DNA of 32,780 bases from positions 1 to 32,780 of the forward strand of contig DYEV01000018.1 of NCBI GenBank assembly GCA_020725545.1, in the 5' to 3' direction. A model generated the notes under the pieces. The model saw only the letters and a program-made list of their open reading frames with translations. It made no database searches and was not told the origin of the DNA. Within the stretch, counting starts at the first letter, position 1. Each line of letters opens with the position of its first letter. Shown piece after piece: positions 7,797 to 16,104 of this stretch. The position numbers were made by a program, and so were the translations under genes. The stretch comes from Desulfobacca sp. Its GTDB lineage: Bacteria; Desulfobacterota; Desulfobaccia; Desulfobaccales; Desulfobaccaceae.

Positions 7797-8206
7797 CCGA
7801 ACCAGAAATACAAGAGGCGGAGATCGCTTCCATCGTTAGGCAATATCGGACCGTTGCCGTGGTGGGGCTGTCGCCTGAGCCGAGCCGGCCCAGCTATCAG
7901 GTGGCAAAGTATCTGCAAGACTGGGGCTATCGCATCATCCCGGTGAACCCCAAATGCCAGGAGATTCTGGGGGAACGGTGCTACCCCGATCTCCGGGCTA
8001 TTCCCGGACCGGTAGACATTGTCGATATCTTCCGGCAGGCGGAGGCCATCCCCGGCATCGTCGATGAGGCCATTGCCATCGGCGCCAAGGTGGTCTGGAT
8101 GCAGTTGGGCCTGGAACACCCAGAGGCTGCGGCCCGGGCCCGGCAGGCCGGCCTCCAGGTGGTTATGAACCGTTGCCTAAAGGTGGAACACAGCCGATTG
8201 TCCTGA
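7793..8206 (+). CDS. CoA-binding domain protein (YccU family)
   Basis: A small Rossmann-fold protein of 137 residues, of the CoA_binding_2 type. Landmarks are the nucleotide-binding strand and loop VAVVGLSPEPSRPSYQVAKYL (about residues 21-41), then IIPVNP, the VDIVDIFRQ segment, WMQLG and the final NRCLKVEH. Family members bind CoA in vitro, and some modify or sense CoA pools, but no reaction is established. It overlaps the preceding cysteine-cluster gene by 4 bases. The cyclase gene follows after 94 bases, which leaves room for a separate promoter. The length is normal. Confidence 0.88.
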   Translation: MTEPEIQEAEIASIVRQYRTVAVVGLSPEPSRPSYQVAKYLQDWGYRIIPVNPKCQEILGERCYPDLRAIPGPVDIVDIFRQAEAIPGIVDEAIAIGAKVVWMQLGLEHPEAAARARQAGLQVVMNRCLKVEHSRLS

Positions 8207-8300
8207 GGAGGGAATTGCCCTCCGGAGCGGTGGTGAGCAAAGCTACCGGCGGCGCTGCCCCCAGACCGATGATAGCACACAAACCAGCAAGGATGGGCGC

Positions 8301-9137
8301 ATGTCAGAACTCGATATTATTCAGGCTATTGAGTTGGCCATCTCCCATGAAATGGAAGCCCGCCGGGCCTATTTGGACTTGAGTGAGCAGGCCGACGACC
8401 CGGAACTGAAACGGCTGCTCAAAGAAATTGCCCAGGAAGAGATGGGCCACGAAGCCTCCCTGCGCAGCCGCCTGCGTCTCTATCAGCAAAAGCATTTGCT
8501 CCGGGATACCATTTCCCGCTATGTCAGCCCCCACGTCTGTGAGGAGATCTTAAAAGACCCGCAGTTGCTGCAATTGGGCGGCAAACGGCAGCGGGTGACG
8601 GTGCTCTTTGCTGATATTTGGGGGTTTACCAGCATGTCGGCGAGACTGGCCCCTGAGATGGTGGTGGAGATGCTCAACCGCTTTTTTACGGCCATGGTGG
8701 ATATTGTCTTTGAGCACGAAGGCACCCTGGACAAGTTCATCGGCGACAATATTATGGCCGTCTTCGGTACGCCCTTGGAGATTGAGCAGCCTGCGCTCCA
8801 AGCGGCCCGCTGCGCCCTGGCCATGCAACGGCGGCTGCGGGAAATGCAGCAGGAGTCCTGTCAGATCGGTCGCGTCGGCATCGGCATCAACACCGGCGAG
8901 GTCATCGCCGGCAACATCGGTTCACCCCGCCACATGGATTTTACGGTCATCGGTGACGCGGTCAACATTGCCGCCCGTTTGGAAAGCCTCACCCGGGAAT
9001 TGAACGCCGACATCTTGGTCGGCCCCGAAACCCAGGCGGAATTAGCCGCCCATTTCCATCTGGAGGCTTGCCAGCCGGTAGTCCTGAAAGGCCGTCGGGA
9101 ACCTTTGCCGGTCTATCGCCTGTTGGGGGAAACATAA
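8301..9137 (+). CDS. Class III adenylate cyclase with an N-terminal rubrerythrin-like half-domain
   Basis: A predicted soluble nucleotide cyclase of 278 residues. Residues 5-62 form two helices resembling one half of a rubrerythrin/ferritin-like diiron fold: E17-M-E-A-R-R-A-Y24 (compare ExQAxxxY) and E47-M-G-H50 (the ExxH ligand pair). A short linker (ISRYVSPHVCEEIL) leads into a class III cyclase domain from about residue 97 to the end. Metal-binding aspartates D105 (FADIWGFT) and D149 (KFIGD), substrate lysine K145, and transition-state N222 and R226 (VNIAARLE) are all present. T215 sits where most adenylate cyclases have Asp, as in bicarbonate-responsive class IIIb enzymes. AAGGA precedes the ATG. 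The product is probably cAMP. That iron, oxygen or peroxide gates it is inference. Confidence 0.88.
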   Translation: MSELDIIQAIELAISHEMEARRAYLDLSEQADDPELKRLLKEIAQEEMGHEASLRSRLRLYQQKHLLRDTISRYVSPHVCEEILKDPQLLQLGGKRQRVTVLFADIWGFTSMSARLAPEMVVEMLNRFFTAMVDIVFEHEGTLDKFIGDNIMAVFGTPLEIEQPALQAARCALAMQRRLREMQQESCQIGRVGIGINTGEVIAGNIGSPRHMDFTVIGDAVNIAARLESLTRELNADILVGPETQAELAAHFHLEACQPVVLKGRREPLPVYRLLGET

Positions 9138-9168
9138 GGAAAGGGAGAAGGAAGGAAAGGAAAGCGCC

Positions 9169-9957
9169 ATGACGCTGCCCAGCAGTGCCCACGAGACGCT
9201 GGCCTATCACCTGCAGACCCGGCCCGGTGAGCTGGCGCGCTTTATCCTGACCTCCGGTTCACCGGAGCGCATCCGTCGGCTGGCCGGTTTCCTGGATACA
9301 GTGACGTTGACACGCCAACATCGGGAATTTTTGACCATCACCGGGACCTATAAGGAGATTCCGGTGAGTGGTCTGGCCACCGGTATCGGCGCGCCGCCCA
9401 CCGTCATTGCCATCGTCGAGGCGGTGCAGTGCCAGCCCCAGGCCACCTTCATCCGTTTGGGCAGTTGCGGCAGCCTGCAGCCCCAGATTCAGGTGGGTGA
9501 CCTGGTCATCAGCAGCAAGGCCCTGCGGCACGATGGGGTAACGCCGTTTTATGCGCCGCCGGAGCTGGAGGCCACGGCCGATCCCGAGGTGACGGCGGCC
9601 CTGGAAGCAGCCGCCCGCCAGCTGGGGGTGAGCCATCATACCGGCCTGACCCGCACGGCTGCGGATTTCTATCATGCCCAAGGCCGGCCGGCGCCGGGAT
9701 TCAGCGGTTTTGATCCGTCGCTGCTCTCCCGCTTGCAGGCTCAGGGCGTCTTGAACCAAGAAATGGAGATGGCCGTGTATCTGACCCTGGCCCGGGTCTG
9801 CCAGCACCCCATCCGGGCCGGCGGCTGCGCCGTGGTCTTTGCCGATCGCTACCGGGATGTCTTTATCGAGCCGGATGCCATGGCGGCCGCCGAAGACCTG
9901 ATCTGTCGGGTCGGCCTGTTGGCGGTGGAATTGTTGGCGGCCTCGGCCACGGCCTAA
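9169..9957 (+). CDS. Nucleoside phosphorylase (PNP/UDP family)
   Basis: A phosphorylase of the purine/uridine (NP-I) family that cleaves nucleosides with phosphate to a base and ribose-1-phosphate. Among its 262 residues are the phosphate-binding GSPERIRRL, the VSGLATGIGAPPTVIAIVEA strand-loop, the IRLGSCGSLQP core, and NQEMEMA, the conserved Glu-Met-Glu that contacts ribose. The family's usual DTF/Y base-recognition segment is less clear, so uridine against purine preference cannot be assigned. A strong Shine-Dalgarno (GGAAAGGAAAG) precedes the ATG. It starts 31 bases after the cyclase stop and is probably co-transcribed with it. A salvage role is assumed. Confidence 0.82.
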   Translation: MTLPSSAHETLAYHLQTRPGELARFILTSGSPERIRRLAGFLDTVTLTRQHREFLTITGTYKEIPVSGLATGIGAPPTVIAIVEAVQCQPQATFIRLGSCGSLQPQIQVGDLVISSKALRHDGVTPFYAPPELEATADPEVTAALEAAARQLGVSHHTGLTRTAADFYHAQGRPAPGFSGFDPSLLSRLQAQGVLNQEMEMAVYLTLARVCQHPIRAGGCAVVFADRYRDVFIEPDAMAAAEDLICRVGLLAVELLAASATA

Positions 9958-10032
9958 ATTGGTCGCCTCTGCTGAATGTCTCGGTTGTGGTTACCTCCAC
10001 CATGGGGTACCTCCCCTGGAGAGATGCCTGCC

Positions 10033-10956
10033 ATGAAAATAGCCATTATCGGCCCTGGAGCCATGGGCCTGTTTTTTGCGGCCCGGCTGCAGCTGGCGAG
10101 CCAGGACGTTTGGCTCCTGGATCACCGTCCGGAACGGGCCGCCAGATTGGGGCGAGATGGCCTGATCCTCGAGGAACTGGACGGCACCACCCAGCATCTG
10201 CCCCTCAAAGTAGTCGTCGATCCTGCCCTGATCGGTCCTGCTGACCTGACCCTCCTGTTGGTCAAGGCCCATCAGACCCAGAGTGCGGTCCAGGCATTGC
10301 CGCACCTCTTGGCGGGGGACGGGGTTGCCCTGACGCTGCAAAATGGCATCGGCAATCTGGAAAGCATGGCTCAGGTGGCGGGACCCGAGCGCCTCTTGGC
10401 AGGAGTCACCATGCTGGGCGTCACCAAGGTTGCTGAGGGGCATATTCGCCATGCCGGTCAAGGGCCGGTGATCCTGGGCATCCCGCCCCATTCCCGGATA
10501 ACATCCCAAGAACTTGCCGACCTGGTTCACATCTTTAGCCGGGTTGGCTTGGACTGCCGCTCGGCCCCCGATATCGTCATGGTCCTGTGGCAGAAGCTCC
10601 TCATCAATGTGGGCATCAATCCGGTGACGGCCTTGACCCGGCTGCCCAATGGCCGCCTGCCGGAAATTCCCGGGGCCTGGGAGGTAGTCAGCGCCGCGGT
10701 CCAGGAGGCCCAAACCGTGGGTCTGGCCGCCGGCCTGCCGCTGCCGCCCGACCCCGTGGCCAGAGTCCGTCAGGTCTGCCAGGCCACTGCCGCCAACCGT
10801 TCCTCCATGCTCCAGGACATCCTGAATCATCGCCCCACGGAAATCGAGGCTCTGAACGGCCAGATCGTCGTCCAGGGGCGCAGACTGGGTCTGGCGACGC
10901 CCGTCAATACCCTCCTCACCAATCTGATCAAGGCTCTGGAAAACGCCCCCCAATAA
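10033..10956 (+). CDS. panE: 2-dehydropantoate 2-reductase (ketopantoate reductase)
   Basis: NADPH-dependent reduction of ketopantoate to pantoate in pantothenate/CoA synthesis. The 307 residues start with the Rossmann motif MKIAIIGPGAMG. They continue with the catalytic-lysine region VKAHQT, TLQNGIGN, the second conserved lysine region WQKLLINVGINPVTALT, and the C-terminal SSMLQDILNHRPTEIEALNG, which holds the substrate-binding Ser/Glu. The ATG at 10033 is preferred over 9976 because GGAGAG lies 9-10 bases upstream and the family begins at MKI. Substrate specificity across this superfamily varies, but the TEIEALNG motif supports genuine PanE. It is the last gene of the plus-strand run. Confidence 0.9.
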   Translation: MKIAIIGPGAMGLFFAARLQLASQDVWLLDHRPERAARLGRDGLILEELDGTTQHLPLKVVVDPALIGPADLTLLLVKAHQTQSAVQALPHLLAGDGVALTLQNGIGNLESMAQVAGPERLLAGVTMLGVTKVAEGHIRHAGQGPVILGIPPHSRITSQELADLVHIFSRVGLDCRSAPDIVMVLWQKLLINVGINPVTALTRLPNGRLPEIPGAWEVVSAAVQEAQTVGLAAGLPLPPDPVARVRQVCQATAANRSSMLQDILNHRPTEIEALNGQIVVQGRRLGLATPVNTLLTNLIKALENAPQ

Positions 10957-11249
10957 CGACAAGACTGCCGGGCCGTGGTTATGGGCCTGCGGCGGCGCCA
11001 CATGCCAAAGGGTGCAGGTGCAGCCGTCGGTTGGGCGGGAGATTGCGAGTTGTTGGCCGGCAGCCTTACCCTTTCCTCAATTTGGGCCGGCTGGGCACTG
11101 GAAGAGCGTTCGGGAGGGCAAAAACGGCTTTAGTCATCCCCCCACCCTATCCCTCTCCCCAGAGGGGAGAGGGAATTGAAGAGAAATATCAGTTGGTTAT
11201 AAGGCAGGGGGAGGCTTCGGTCGGTGTCGGGAGGGGTGGCCAGGCTGGT
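10957..11249. other. Convergent intergenic region between panE and rho
   Basis: No gene is recognised. The main feature is the GC-rich hairpin repeat at 11136-11173, listed separately. The rest has no clear promoter or T-rich terminator. Confidence 0.5.
11136..11173 (-). repeat. GC-rich hairpin repeat, copy 1 (REP-like)
   Basis: CCCTCTCCCC (11151-11160) and GGGGAGAGGG (11164-11173) form a perfect 10-bp stem with loop AGA. The adjoining CCCCCCACCCTAT completes a unit that recurs, in the opposite orientation and partly diverged, at 16293-16329. It lies between the convergent panE and rho genes and could also act as a transcription barrier, although there is no T tract. Confidence 0.6.
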
Positions 11250-12497
11250 TTACCGGCTCATGGAAGCCAAAAATTCGGCGTTGTTCTTGGTGCCGCGCAT
11301 TTTTTCCAAAAGAAATTCCATGCTGTCGATGGGGTTGAGCGGCGAGAGAAGTTTGCGCAGGATCCAAACCCGGTTGAGATCTTCGGGGGGCAGCAGGAGT
11401 TCTTCTTTGCGGGTCCCCGAACGGTTGATATCGATGGAGGGAAAGATGCGTTTTTCCACCAGCTTGCGGTCCAGATGGATTTCCATGTTGCCGGTGCCTT
11501 TGAATTCCTCAAAGATGACTTCATCCATGCGGCTGCCGGTGTCGATGAGGGCGGTGGCAATGATGGTCAGGCTGCCACCCTCTTCAATGTTGCGGGCGGC
11601 ACCGAAGAAGCGTTTGGGACGGTGCAGGGCGTTGGAATCCACGCCGCCGGACAGGATCTTGCCACTGGGCGGTACCACCGTATTATAAGCCCGGGCCAGG
11701 CGGGTGATGGAGTCCAACAAGATGACCACATCCCGTTTATGCTCCACCAGACGTTTGGCTTTCTCCAACACCATTTCGGCTACCTGCACATGGCGTTGGG
11801 CCTGTTCATCGAAGGTGGAACTGACCACTTCGGCATCGACGGAGCGCTGCATATCGGTCACTTCTTCGGGCCGCTCATCGATGAGGAGGACAATGAGGAT
11901 CACTTCCGGATGGTTCGTGACGATGCTGTTGGCCATACTCTGCAGCAGCATGGTCTTGCCGGTGCGGGGGGCGGCCACGATGAGGCCGCGCTGGCCCTTG
12001 CCAATGGGCGTCATGAGGTCCATGATGCGGCCGGAATAATTCTCGGGCTCGGTCTCTAATCGCAGTCTTTCATTGGGATAGAGCGGCGTGAGGTTGTCAA
12101 AGAGGATCTTGTCCCGGGCGCTTTCCGGTTCTTCAAAATTGATGGATTCTACTTTCAGCAGGGCGAAGTAACGTTCCCCCTCTTTGGGCGGTCGGATCTG
12201 CCCGAAGACCGTATCGCCGGTGCGCAGATTGAACCGGCGGATCTGAGAGGGAGAGACATAAATATCATCGGGGCCGGGAAGATAATTATAGTCTGGACAC
12301 CGCAAAAAACCGAACCCATCAGGCAGTATCTCCAAGACCCCTTCTCCAGAAATAAAACCATTTTTTTCTATCAGGGCCTGCAGAATGGCAAAAATCAACT
12401 CTTGCTTGCGCAGTCCGGCCGCCCCTTCGATATTGAATTCGCGAGCCAAGCCGGTTAACTCGCCGATCTTTTTTTCCTTTAATTCTGTTAAATTCAT
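11250..12497 (-). CDS. rho: Transcription termination factor Rho
   Basis: Hexameric RNA-dependent ATPase/helicase that ends transcription. The 415 residues include the N-terminal helical Rho_N region ([14 protein letters not shown]), a cold-shock-like RNA-binding domain ([22 protein letters not shown]), the Walker A motif AAPRTGKT (about residues 175-182), Walker [11 protein letters not shown], and the Q- and R-loop regions of the secondary RNA site ([10 protein letters not shown]). It lacks the long basic or acidic N-terminal insertions seen in some phyla. ATG at 12497 is chosen because GGGGAG precedes it; a GTG seven codons upstream (12518) has no ribosome-binding site. A long intergenic region upstream separates it from coaE, so it probably has its own promoter. 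Confidence 0.97.
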   Translation of the reverse strand: MNLTELKEKKIGELTGLAREFNIEGAAGLRKQELIFAILQALIEKNGFISGEGVLEILPDGFGFLRCPDYNYLPGPDDIYVSPSQIRRFNLRTGDTVFGQIRPPKEGERYFALLKVESINFEEPESARDKILFDNLTPLYPNERLRLETEPENYSGRIMDLMTPIGKGQRGLIVAAPRTGKTMLLQSMANSIVTNHPEVILIVLLIDERPEEVTDMQRSVDAEVVSSTFDEQAQRHVQVAEMVLEKAKRLVEHKRDVVILLDSITRLARAYNTVVPPSGKILSGGVDSNALHRPKRFFGAARNIEEGGSLTIIATALIDTGSRMDEVIFEEFKGTGNMEIHLDRKLVEKRIFPSIDINRSGTRKEELLLPPEDLNRVWILRKLLSPLNPIDSMEFLLEKMRGTKNNAEFLASMSR

Positions 12498-12918
12498 AAA
12501 CTCCCCAGTAATGGCCACAATTATTCCCCCCGCCTTTTTGCCGGCAGTAAACCTGCAATCTGGCGTTGCAATAATAAATGAATGGAAGCTGTAAGATTAA
12601 TAAAATTGTCTGATCTAATTTTGACTATAGTTCACCACGGCCCCTGGTCTATCCAGGTGTCAGGATACAGATGCGATGTTCCGAAGGGATGAGGGAAAGT
12701 TTACCTTGTTGTTGTCACGCTCACTCGGGCGCACCGGTTTGCCGGTTCTCATCTCACGGCAACGGCAAAACGAGTCTGACGATTGGCAACGGAGCCTTTG
12801 ATTGCCTGATCCACCGGAAATTATTGGATTGTAATACTGCGGAAAAGGATAAACCTGATTTATATATCGGTTGGAAACCGTATTTCCTGAAGGCAGGCCT
12901 AATTTCACGGTAAACTTT
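12498..12918. other. 421-bp intergenic region between coaE and rho
   Basis: No supported gene was found. It presumably contains the rho promoter and leader. Visible structures include the hairpin ACCGG-TTTG-CCGGT near 12733-12746, CCTGG-TCTAT-CCAGG at 12643-12657, and the octamer GGCAACGG repeated at 12758-12765 and 12785-12792. Open frames here lack ribosome-binding sites and recognisable products. Confidence 0.5.
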
Positions 12919-13530
12919 TTAGCCTGCTTTGTCAAGCAGTTTTCGCAGGGCCGAGACGATCTTTTTGACCTGGCGGCGAGTGGCTGCCTCATCGCCGGAA
13001 TTATCCACCACAAAGTCGGCCTGCCCCGCCTTGGCAGCCAGAGGTGCCTGGGCGGCCAGGATGCCGTCGATTTCCACCTCGGGTCGGCCATCCCGCTGGG
13101 CCAGCCGTTGTTTCTGGGCCGCGGTATCTGCTGTGACGACGATGACCGCATCATAGAGAGATTCCAGCCCCAACTCATAGAGGAGCGGGATCTCCACCAC
13201 CACCAGGGGCTCACCCTGGGCCGCCAGATCCGCCAGGCGGGTGTGGAGTGCCCGGCTGATCCAGGGGTGGACAATCTCGTTCAAGCGGCGCCGGGCAGCG
13301 GGCCGGGTAAAGACATGGCGGGCCAGGGCGGCTCGGTCCAAGGAGCCGTCGGCCGCAAAGAATTCCTCACCAAAGGCCTGCCGTAGGGCCTGCCAGGCCG
13401 GTTGCCCGGGGGCCACGACCTCCCGGGCTATGGCATCGCTGTCCAAGACCGGCAGCCCGGCCTCTCGCAAGAGCGCCGCGACCGTGCTTTTTCCAGAGGC
13501 AATGCCGCCGGTAAGGGCTATTTTTAACAT
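12919..13530 (-). CDS. coaE: Dephospho-CoA kinase
   Basis: Phosphorylates the 3'-hydroxyl of dephospho-CoA with ATP, the last step of CoA synthesis. The 203 residues carry the P-loop GGIASGKST (residues 8-16), DSDAIAREVV with the catalytic aspartate, IVHPWI, and the VVEIPLLYELGLE strand typical of CoaE, with the lid-type segment QKQRLAQRDG. Its start lies inside the end of the rluD-like gene (7-base overlap), so they are co-transcribed and coupled. The standard length and intact motifs make the assignment secure. Confidence 0.95.
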   Translation of the reverse strand: MLKIALTGGIASGKSTVAALLREAGLPVLDSDAIAREVVAPGQPAWQALRQAFGEEFFAADGSLDRAALARHVFTRPAARRRLNEIVHPWISRALHTRLADLAAQGEPLVVVEIPLLYELGLESLYDAVIVVTADTAAQKQRLAQRDGRPEVEIDGILAAQAPLAAKAGQADFVVDNSGDEAATRRQVKKIVSALRKLLDKAG

Positions 13531-14483
13531 GGCAGACGGGCCAGAAAATCCAGAACGTCTTGAAAATCCGGCGGCAAAGGTGCTTCCAGTTTCAAAGTTG
13601 CCCCGGTCCTTGGGTGCCGAAACTGCAGGAACCGGGCGTGCAGCAGTTGCCGGGTTACCAGGGTGCCCAGGGGTGTTAAGGCCTCCGGCAGGTTGGCAAG
13701 CCGTTTCTCTCCCCCACCATACACGTTATCTCCCACCACCGGATGCCCGGCCGCGGCCATGTGGACCCGGATCTGGTGCGTCCGACCGGTGTGCAGGGTG
13801 AGTTCCAGGAGGCTGAATGGCCCCGGAAACTCCCGCAGACATTGCCAAGAGGTGGCTGCCTCCCGCCGCCGCCGGCCGATAACGGCCATTTTATGGCGCT
13901 GGCTGGGATGGCGGCCGATGGCCAGGGTGATCGTGCCACTGGCCTCGGGCCAACGGCCCCAGACCAAGGCCAGGTAGCGCTTAACCACCTGCCGGGCTTG
14001 GAATTGGGCCTGCAAGTTTTGGAGCGCCAGAGCGGACTTGGCCACCACCATGACGCCGCTGGTGTCTTTATCCAAGCGGTGGACCAGGCCGGGACGCTGG
14101 ATATCGCCGATGCCCTCGAGATCAGGGCAATGATGGATCAGGGCATTCACCAGGGTGCCCTGACGCTGACCGGCGCCGGGGTGCACCGTCATGCCCGGGG
14201 GTTTATTAAGGGCCAGCAGGTCGGCGTCTTCGTAGAGGATGTCCAGGGCAATGGCTTCGGACGCCAGGTGCCAGGGTTGGACCGGCGGTATGGTGCAGGT
14301 GAGATAATCACCCGCCCGGACCCGATAATGGGCCGACCGGATACTATCGTTGACCCGGACGAGACCCTCTTTGATCCATTGCTGCACCCGGGCGCGGGAA
14401 CAGGAAGCCAATTTTTGGGCCAGGAATTGATCCAGCCGGATGCCCTGATCAACGGCCTCAACGCGCCAGGCCTCTTGGGTCAT
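13524..14483 (-). CDS. rluD: RluA/RluD-family pseudouridine synthase
   Basis: Converts specific uridines of large-subunit rRNA (or tRNA) to pseudouridine. The 319 residues have an N-terminal S4 RNA-binding domain (RLDQFLAQKLASCSRARVQQWIKEGLVRVN), then the catalytic domain with LNKPPGMTVHPG and HRLDKDTSG, where D138 is the catalytic aspartate. It ends with RTHQIRVH and VGDNVYGG. The S4 plus HRLDKDTSG arrangement is that of RluD, but RluC-type specificity cannot be excluded. Its stop overlaps the coaE start, and its start follows the PIN/TRAM gene by a few bases, so it is part of the minus-strand run. Confidence 0.9.
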   Translation of the reverse strand: MTQEAWRVEAVDQGIRLDQFLAQKLASCSRARVQQWIKEGLVRVNDSIRSAHYRVRAGDYLTCTIPPVQPWHLASEAIALDILYEDADLLALNKPPGMTVHPGAGQRQGTLVNALIHHCPDLEGIGDIQRPGLVHRLDKDTSGVMVVAKSALALQNLQAQFQARQVVKRYLALVWGRWPEASGTITLAIGRHPSQRHKMAVIGRRRREAATSWQCLREFPGPFSLLELTLHTGRTHQIRVHMAAAGHPVVGDNVYGGGEKRLANLPEALTPLGTLVTRQLLHARFLQFRHPRTGATLKLEAPLPPDFQDVLDFLARLPC

Positions 14484-14491
14484 GGGGACGG

Positions 14492-15511
14492 TTAGGAGCG
14501 GACCTGGTTGTGGCCATCTTCGCGGATTTCTGTAAAAATCATCCGCCCGGCGGTGGTCTGCAGGACGCTGGTCACCGCCACGTTCACCTCTTTGCCGATG
14601 AATTGCCGGGCGTTTTCAATGACCACCATGGTGCCGTCATCCATATAGGCAATGCCCTGGCCTTGGGATTTGCCTTCCCGGAGGATCTGCACCTGCATCA
14701 TCTCTCCCGGCAAGACCGCGGATTTGAGAGAGTTGGCCAAGTGGTTGATGTTCAAAACCTCAATGCCCCGCAACTGGGCCACTTTACTAAGGTTGAAGTC
14801 GTTGGTGACGATCTTGGCCCGGAGCTGCAAGGCCAACTCCATGAGCTTGGAGTCCACGTCCATGCGGTCGATGTCCGTATCCAGAAACTCCACCCGCAGG
14901 CGATTCTGTTTCTGGATGCGATGCAGGATGTCCAGACCTCGCCGCCCCCGGGTGCGCTTGAGATCATCGGCGGAATCTGCGATGTACTGCAATTCCTTCA
15001 GGACGAATTTCGGGACGATCAACGATCCTTCGAGAAAGCCCGTCTCGCAGAGATCAGCAATGCGCCCGTCAATAATGACGCTGGTATCCAGGATCTTGGG
15101 AGCCTGCCGGCCGTATTTGGGCCCCTCCAGAAAATTCGGGGCCGAGATTTCGTCCATCTTTTTGCTGCCCAACATCATGCCGATATAACCGAAGATGGCA
15201 GAGAGAAAGATATAGAGGGGAATCTGCAGATTGGGCAGCTCGAGAAATTGGTCAAAAGGATAGCTGGCCAGTTTGGCAATGGCCAAACCGGTAAAAAGGC
15301 CAAGGGTACCGCCGATAATGGTTTTCAGGGGCACCCGTTTAATAATCTGTTCCAATTGGATGGTAAGGATTGCCAGACTCAGACCGATGAGGCTTCCTGC
15401 CCAGCCGGCCCACCAAAATTTTTGCAGGTGTGGGATCTGGCTACCGATGAGATAGCCGCTGACGGCGCAGATACTTCCGAGGATCCCTCCCACCAGAATT
15501 TTCTGCAGCAC
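14492..15511 (-). CDS. Membrane-anchored PIN/TRAM domain protein (YacL type)
   Basis: A putative ribonuclease with an N-terminal membrane region of about four hydrophobic segments in the first 115 residues (for example GGILGSICAVSGYLIG and IPLYIFLSAIFGYIG). A PIN domain follows with acidic residues in ILDTSVIIDGRI, VLKELQ, DVDSKLM and TNDF, and a C-terminal TRAM domain after about residue 275 (GEMMQVQILREGKSQGQGIAYMDDG). Such proteins often follow carD, as here. No RNA target is known. The codon at 15517 is TTG, but GAGGTG sits too close to it. GTG at 15511 has ideal spacing and is chosen, giving 339 residues. The gene is co-transcribed with carD and rluD. Confidence 0.87.
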   Translation of the reverse strand: MLQKILVGGILGSICAVSGYLIGSQIPHLQKFWWAGWAGSLIGLSLAILTIQLEQIIKRVPLKTIIGGTLGLFTGLAIAKLASYPFDQFLELPNLQIPLYIFLSAIFGYIGMMLGSKKMDEISAPNFLEGPKYGRQAPKILDTSVIIDGRIADLCETGFLEGSLIVPKFVLKELQYIADSADDLKRTRGRRGLDILHRIQKQNRLRVEFLDTDIDRMDVDSKLMELALQLRAKIVTNDFNLSKVAQLRGIEVLNINHLANSLKSAVLPGEMMQVQILREGKSQGQGIAYMDDGTMVVIENARQFIGKEVNVAVTSVLQTTAGRMIFTEIREDGHNQVRS

Positions 15512-15580
15512 CCGCAATCACCTCTATTTCTTATGGGTATTCGGGGTTGGAAACGGCGGCGCCGACCAGCGGCAGCACCG

Positions 15581-16075
15581 TCACGCCAAGGAGGTTCGCT
15601 CCAGCAGCGTGTTGATCTTTTCTTCGATCTTCTCTTCTCCCTTTTGCTCAGCGATGGAAAGTTCTTTGACCAGGAGATTCCTGGCCGTGTCCAGCATTTT
15701 GCGTTCCCCGAACGATAGGTCCTTGTCAGATTTCAGGAGAGTGAGGTCCCGAAGAACTTCGGCCACGTGGACCAGGGAACCAGTTTTGATCTTTTCCATA
15801 TAGTCCCGATAGCGGCGGTTCCAGGTTTGATGCTCCACCACCCGCTCTTTTTTGGCGAGAATCTCGTAGATTTGCGTTACGGCCTGATTGTCGATGATGC
15901 TGCGCAGGCCGACATTCATGGCCTGGCGGGTGGGAATCATGATGATCATATTGGTGTCAAGAATCCGCATGATGTAAAATTTTTGAGGTTGTCCCGAAAT
16001 CTCTTTGTCTTCGATGGATTCGATTACCCCTACGCCATGGGCCGGATAAACCGCTAAGTCACCAAGTTGGAACAT
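15581..16075 (-). CDS. carD: CarD-family transcriptional regulator
   Basis: Binds the RNA polymerase beta subunit and stabilises open promoter complexes. The 164 residues begin with the CarD/TRCF RNAP-interaction domain (MFQLGDLAVYPAHGVGVIESIEDKEI). A helical DNA-contacting C-terminal domain follows, containing the conserved NRRYRDYMEKIKTGSLVHVAEVLRDL. The ATG at 16075 is chosen over 16090 because GGGAGGT precedes it and the family starts there. The gene has a good sigma-70 promoter and leads the minus-strand run with the PIN/TRAM gene. The length is standard. Confidence 0.95.
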   Translation of the reverse strand: MFQLGDLAVYPAHGVGVIESIEDKEISGQPQKFYIMRILDTNMIIMIPTRQAMNVGLRSIIDNQAVTQIYEILAKKERVVEHQTWNRRYRDYMEKIKTGSLVHVAEVLRDLTLLKSDKDLSFGERKMLDTARNLLVKELSIAEQKGEEKIEEKINTLLERTSLA

Positions 16076-16104
16076 AACTCTACCTCCCACTCCTAATTAC
16101 CAAA

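Noticed and set aside
10587-12059. Plus-strand frame of 490 codons across panE and rho
   Set aside because: Overlaps panE in another frame and is antisense to rho; rho is certain by motifs.
12498-12518. Earlier GTG start for rho at 12518
   Set aside because: No Shine-Dalgarno; the GGGGAG that would be its coding sequence is the ribosome-binding site of the ATG at 12497.
12755-12800. Similarity of the plus strand to a GEMM-I (c-di-GMP-I) riboswitch core
   Set aside because: GGCAAA and a short stem are present, but the GNRA loop, the GGACGCAAAGCC segment and the second stem are missing, and no plus-strand gene follows.
12671-12913. 80-codon frame in the coaE-rho intergenic region
   Set aside because: No ribosome-binding site, no family resemblance, cysteine-rich by chance.
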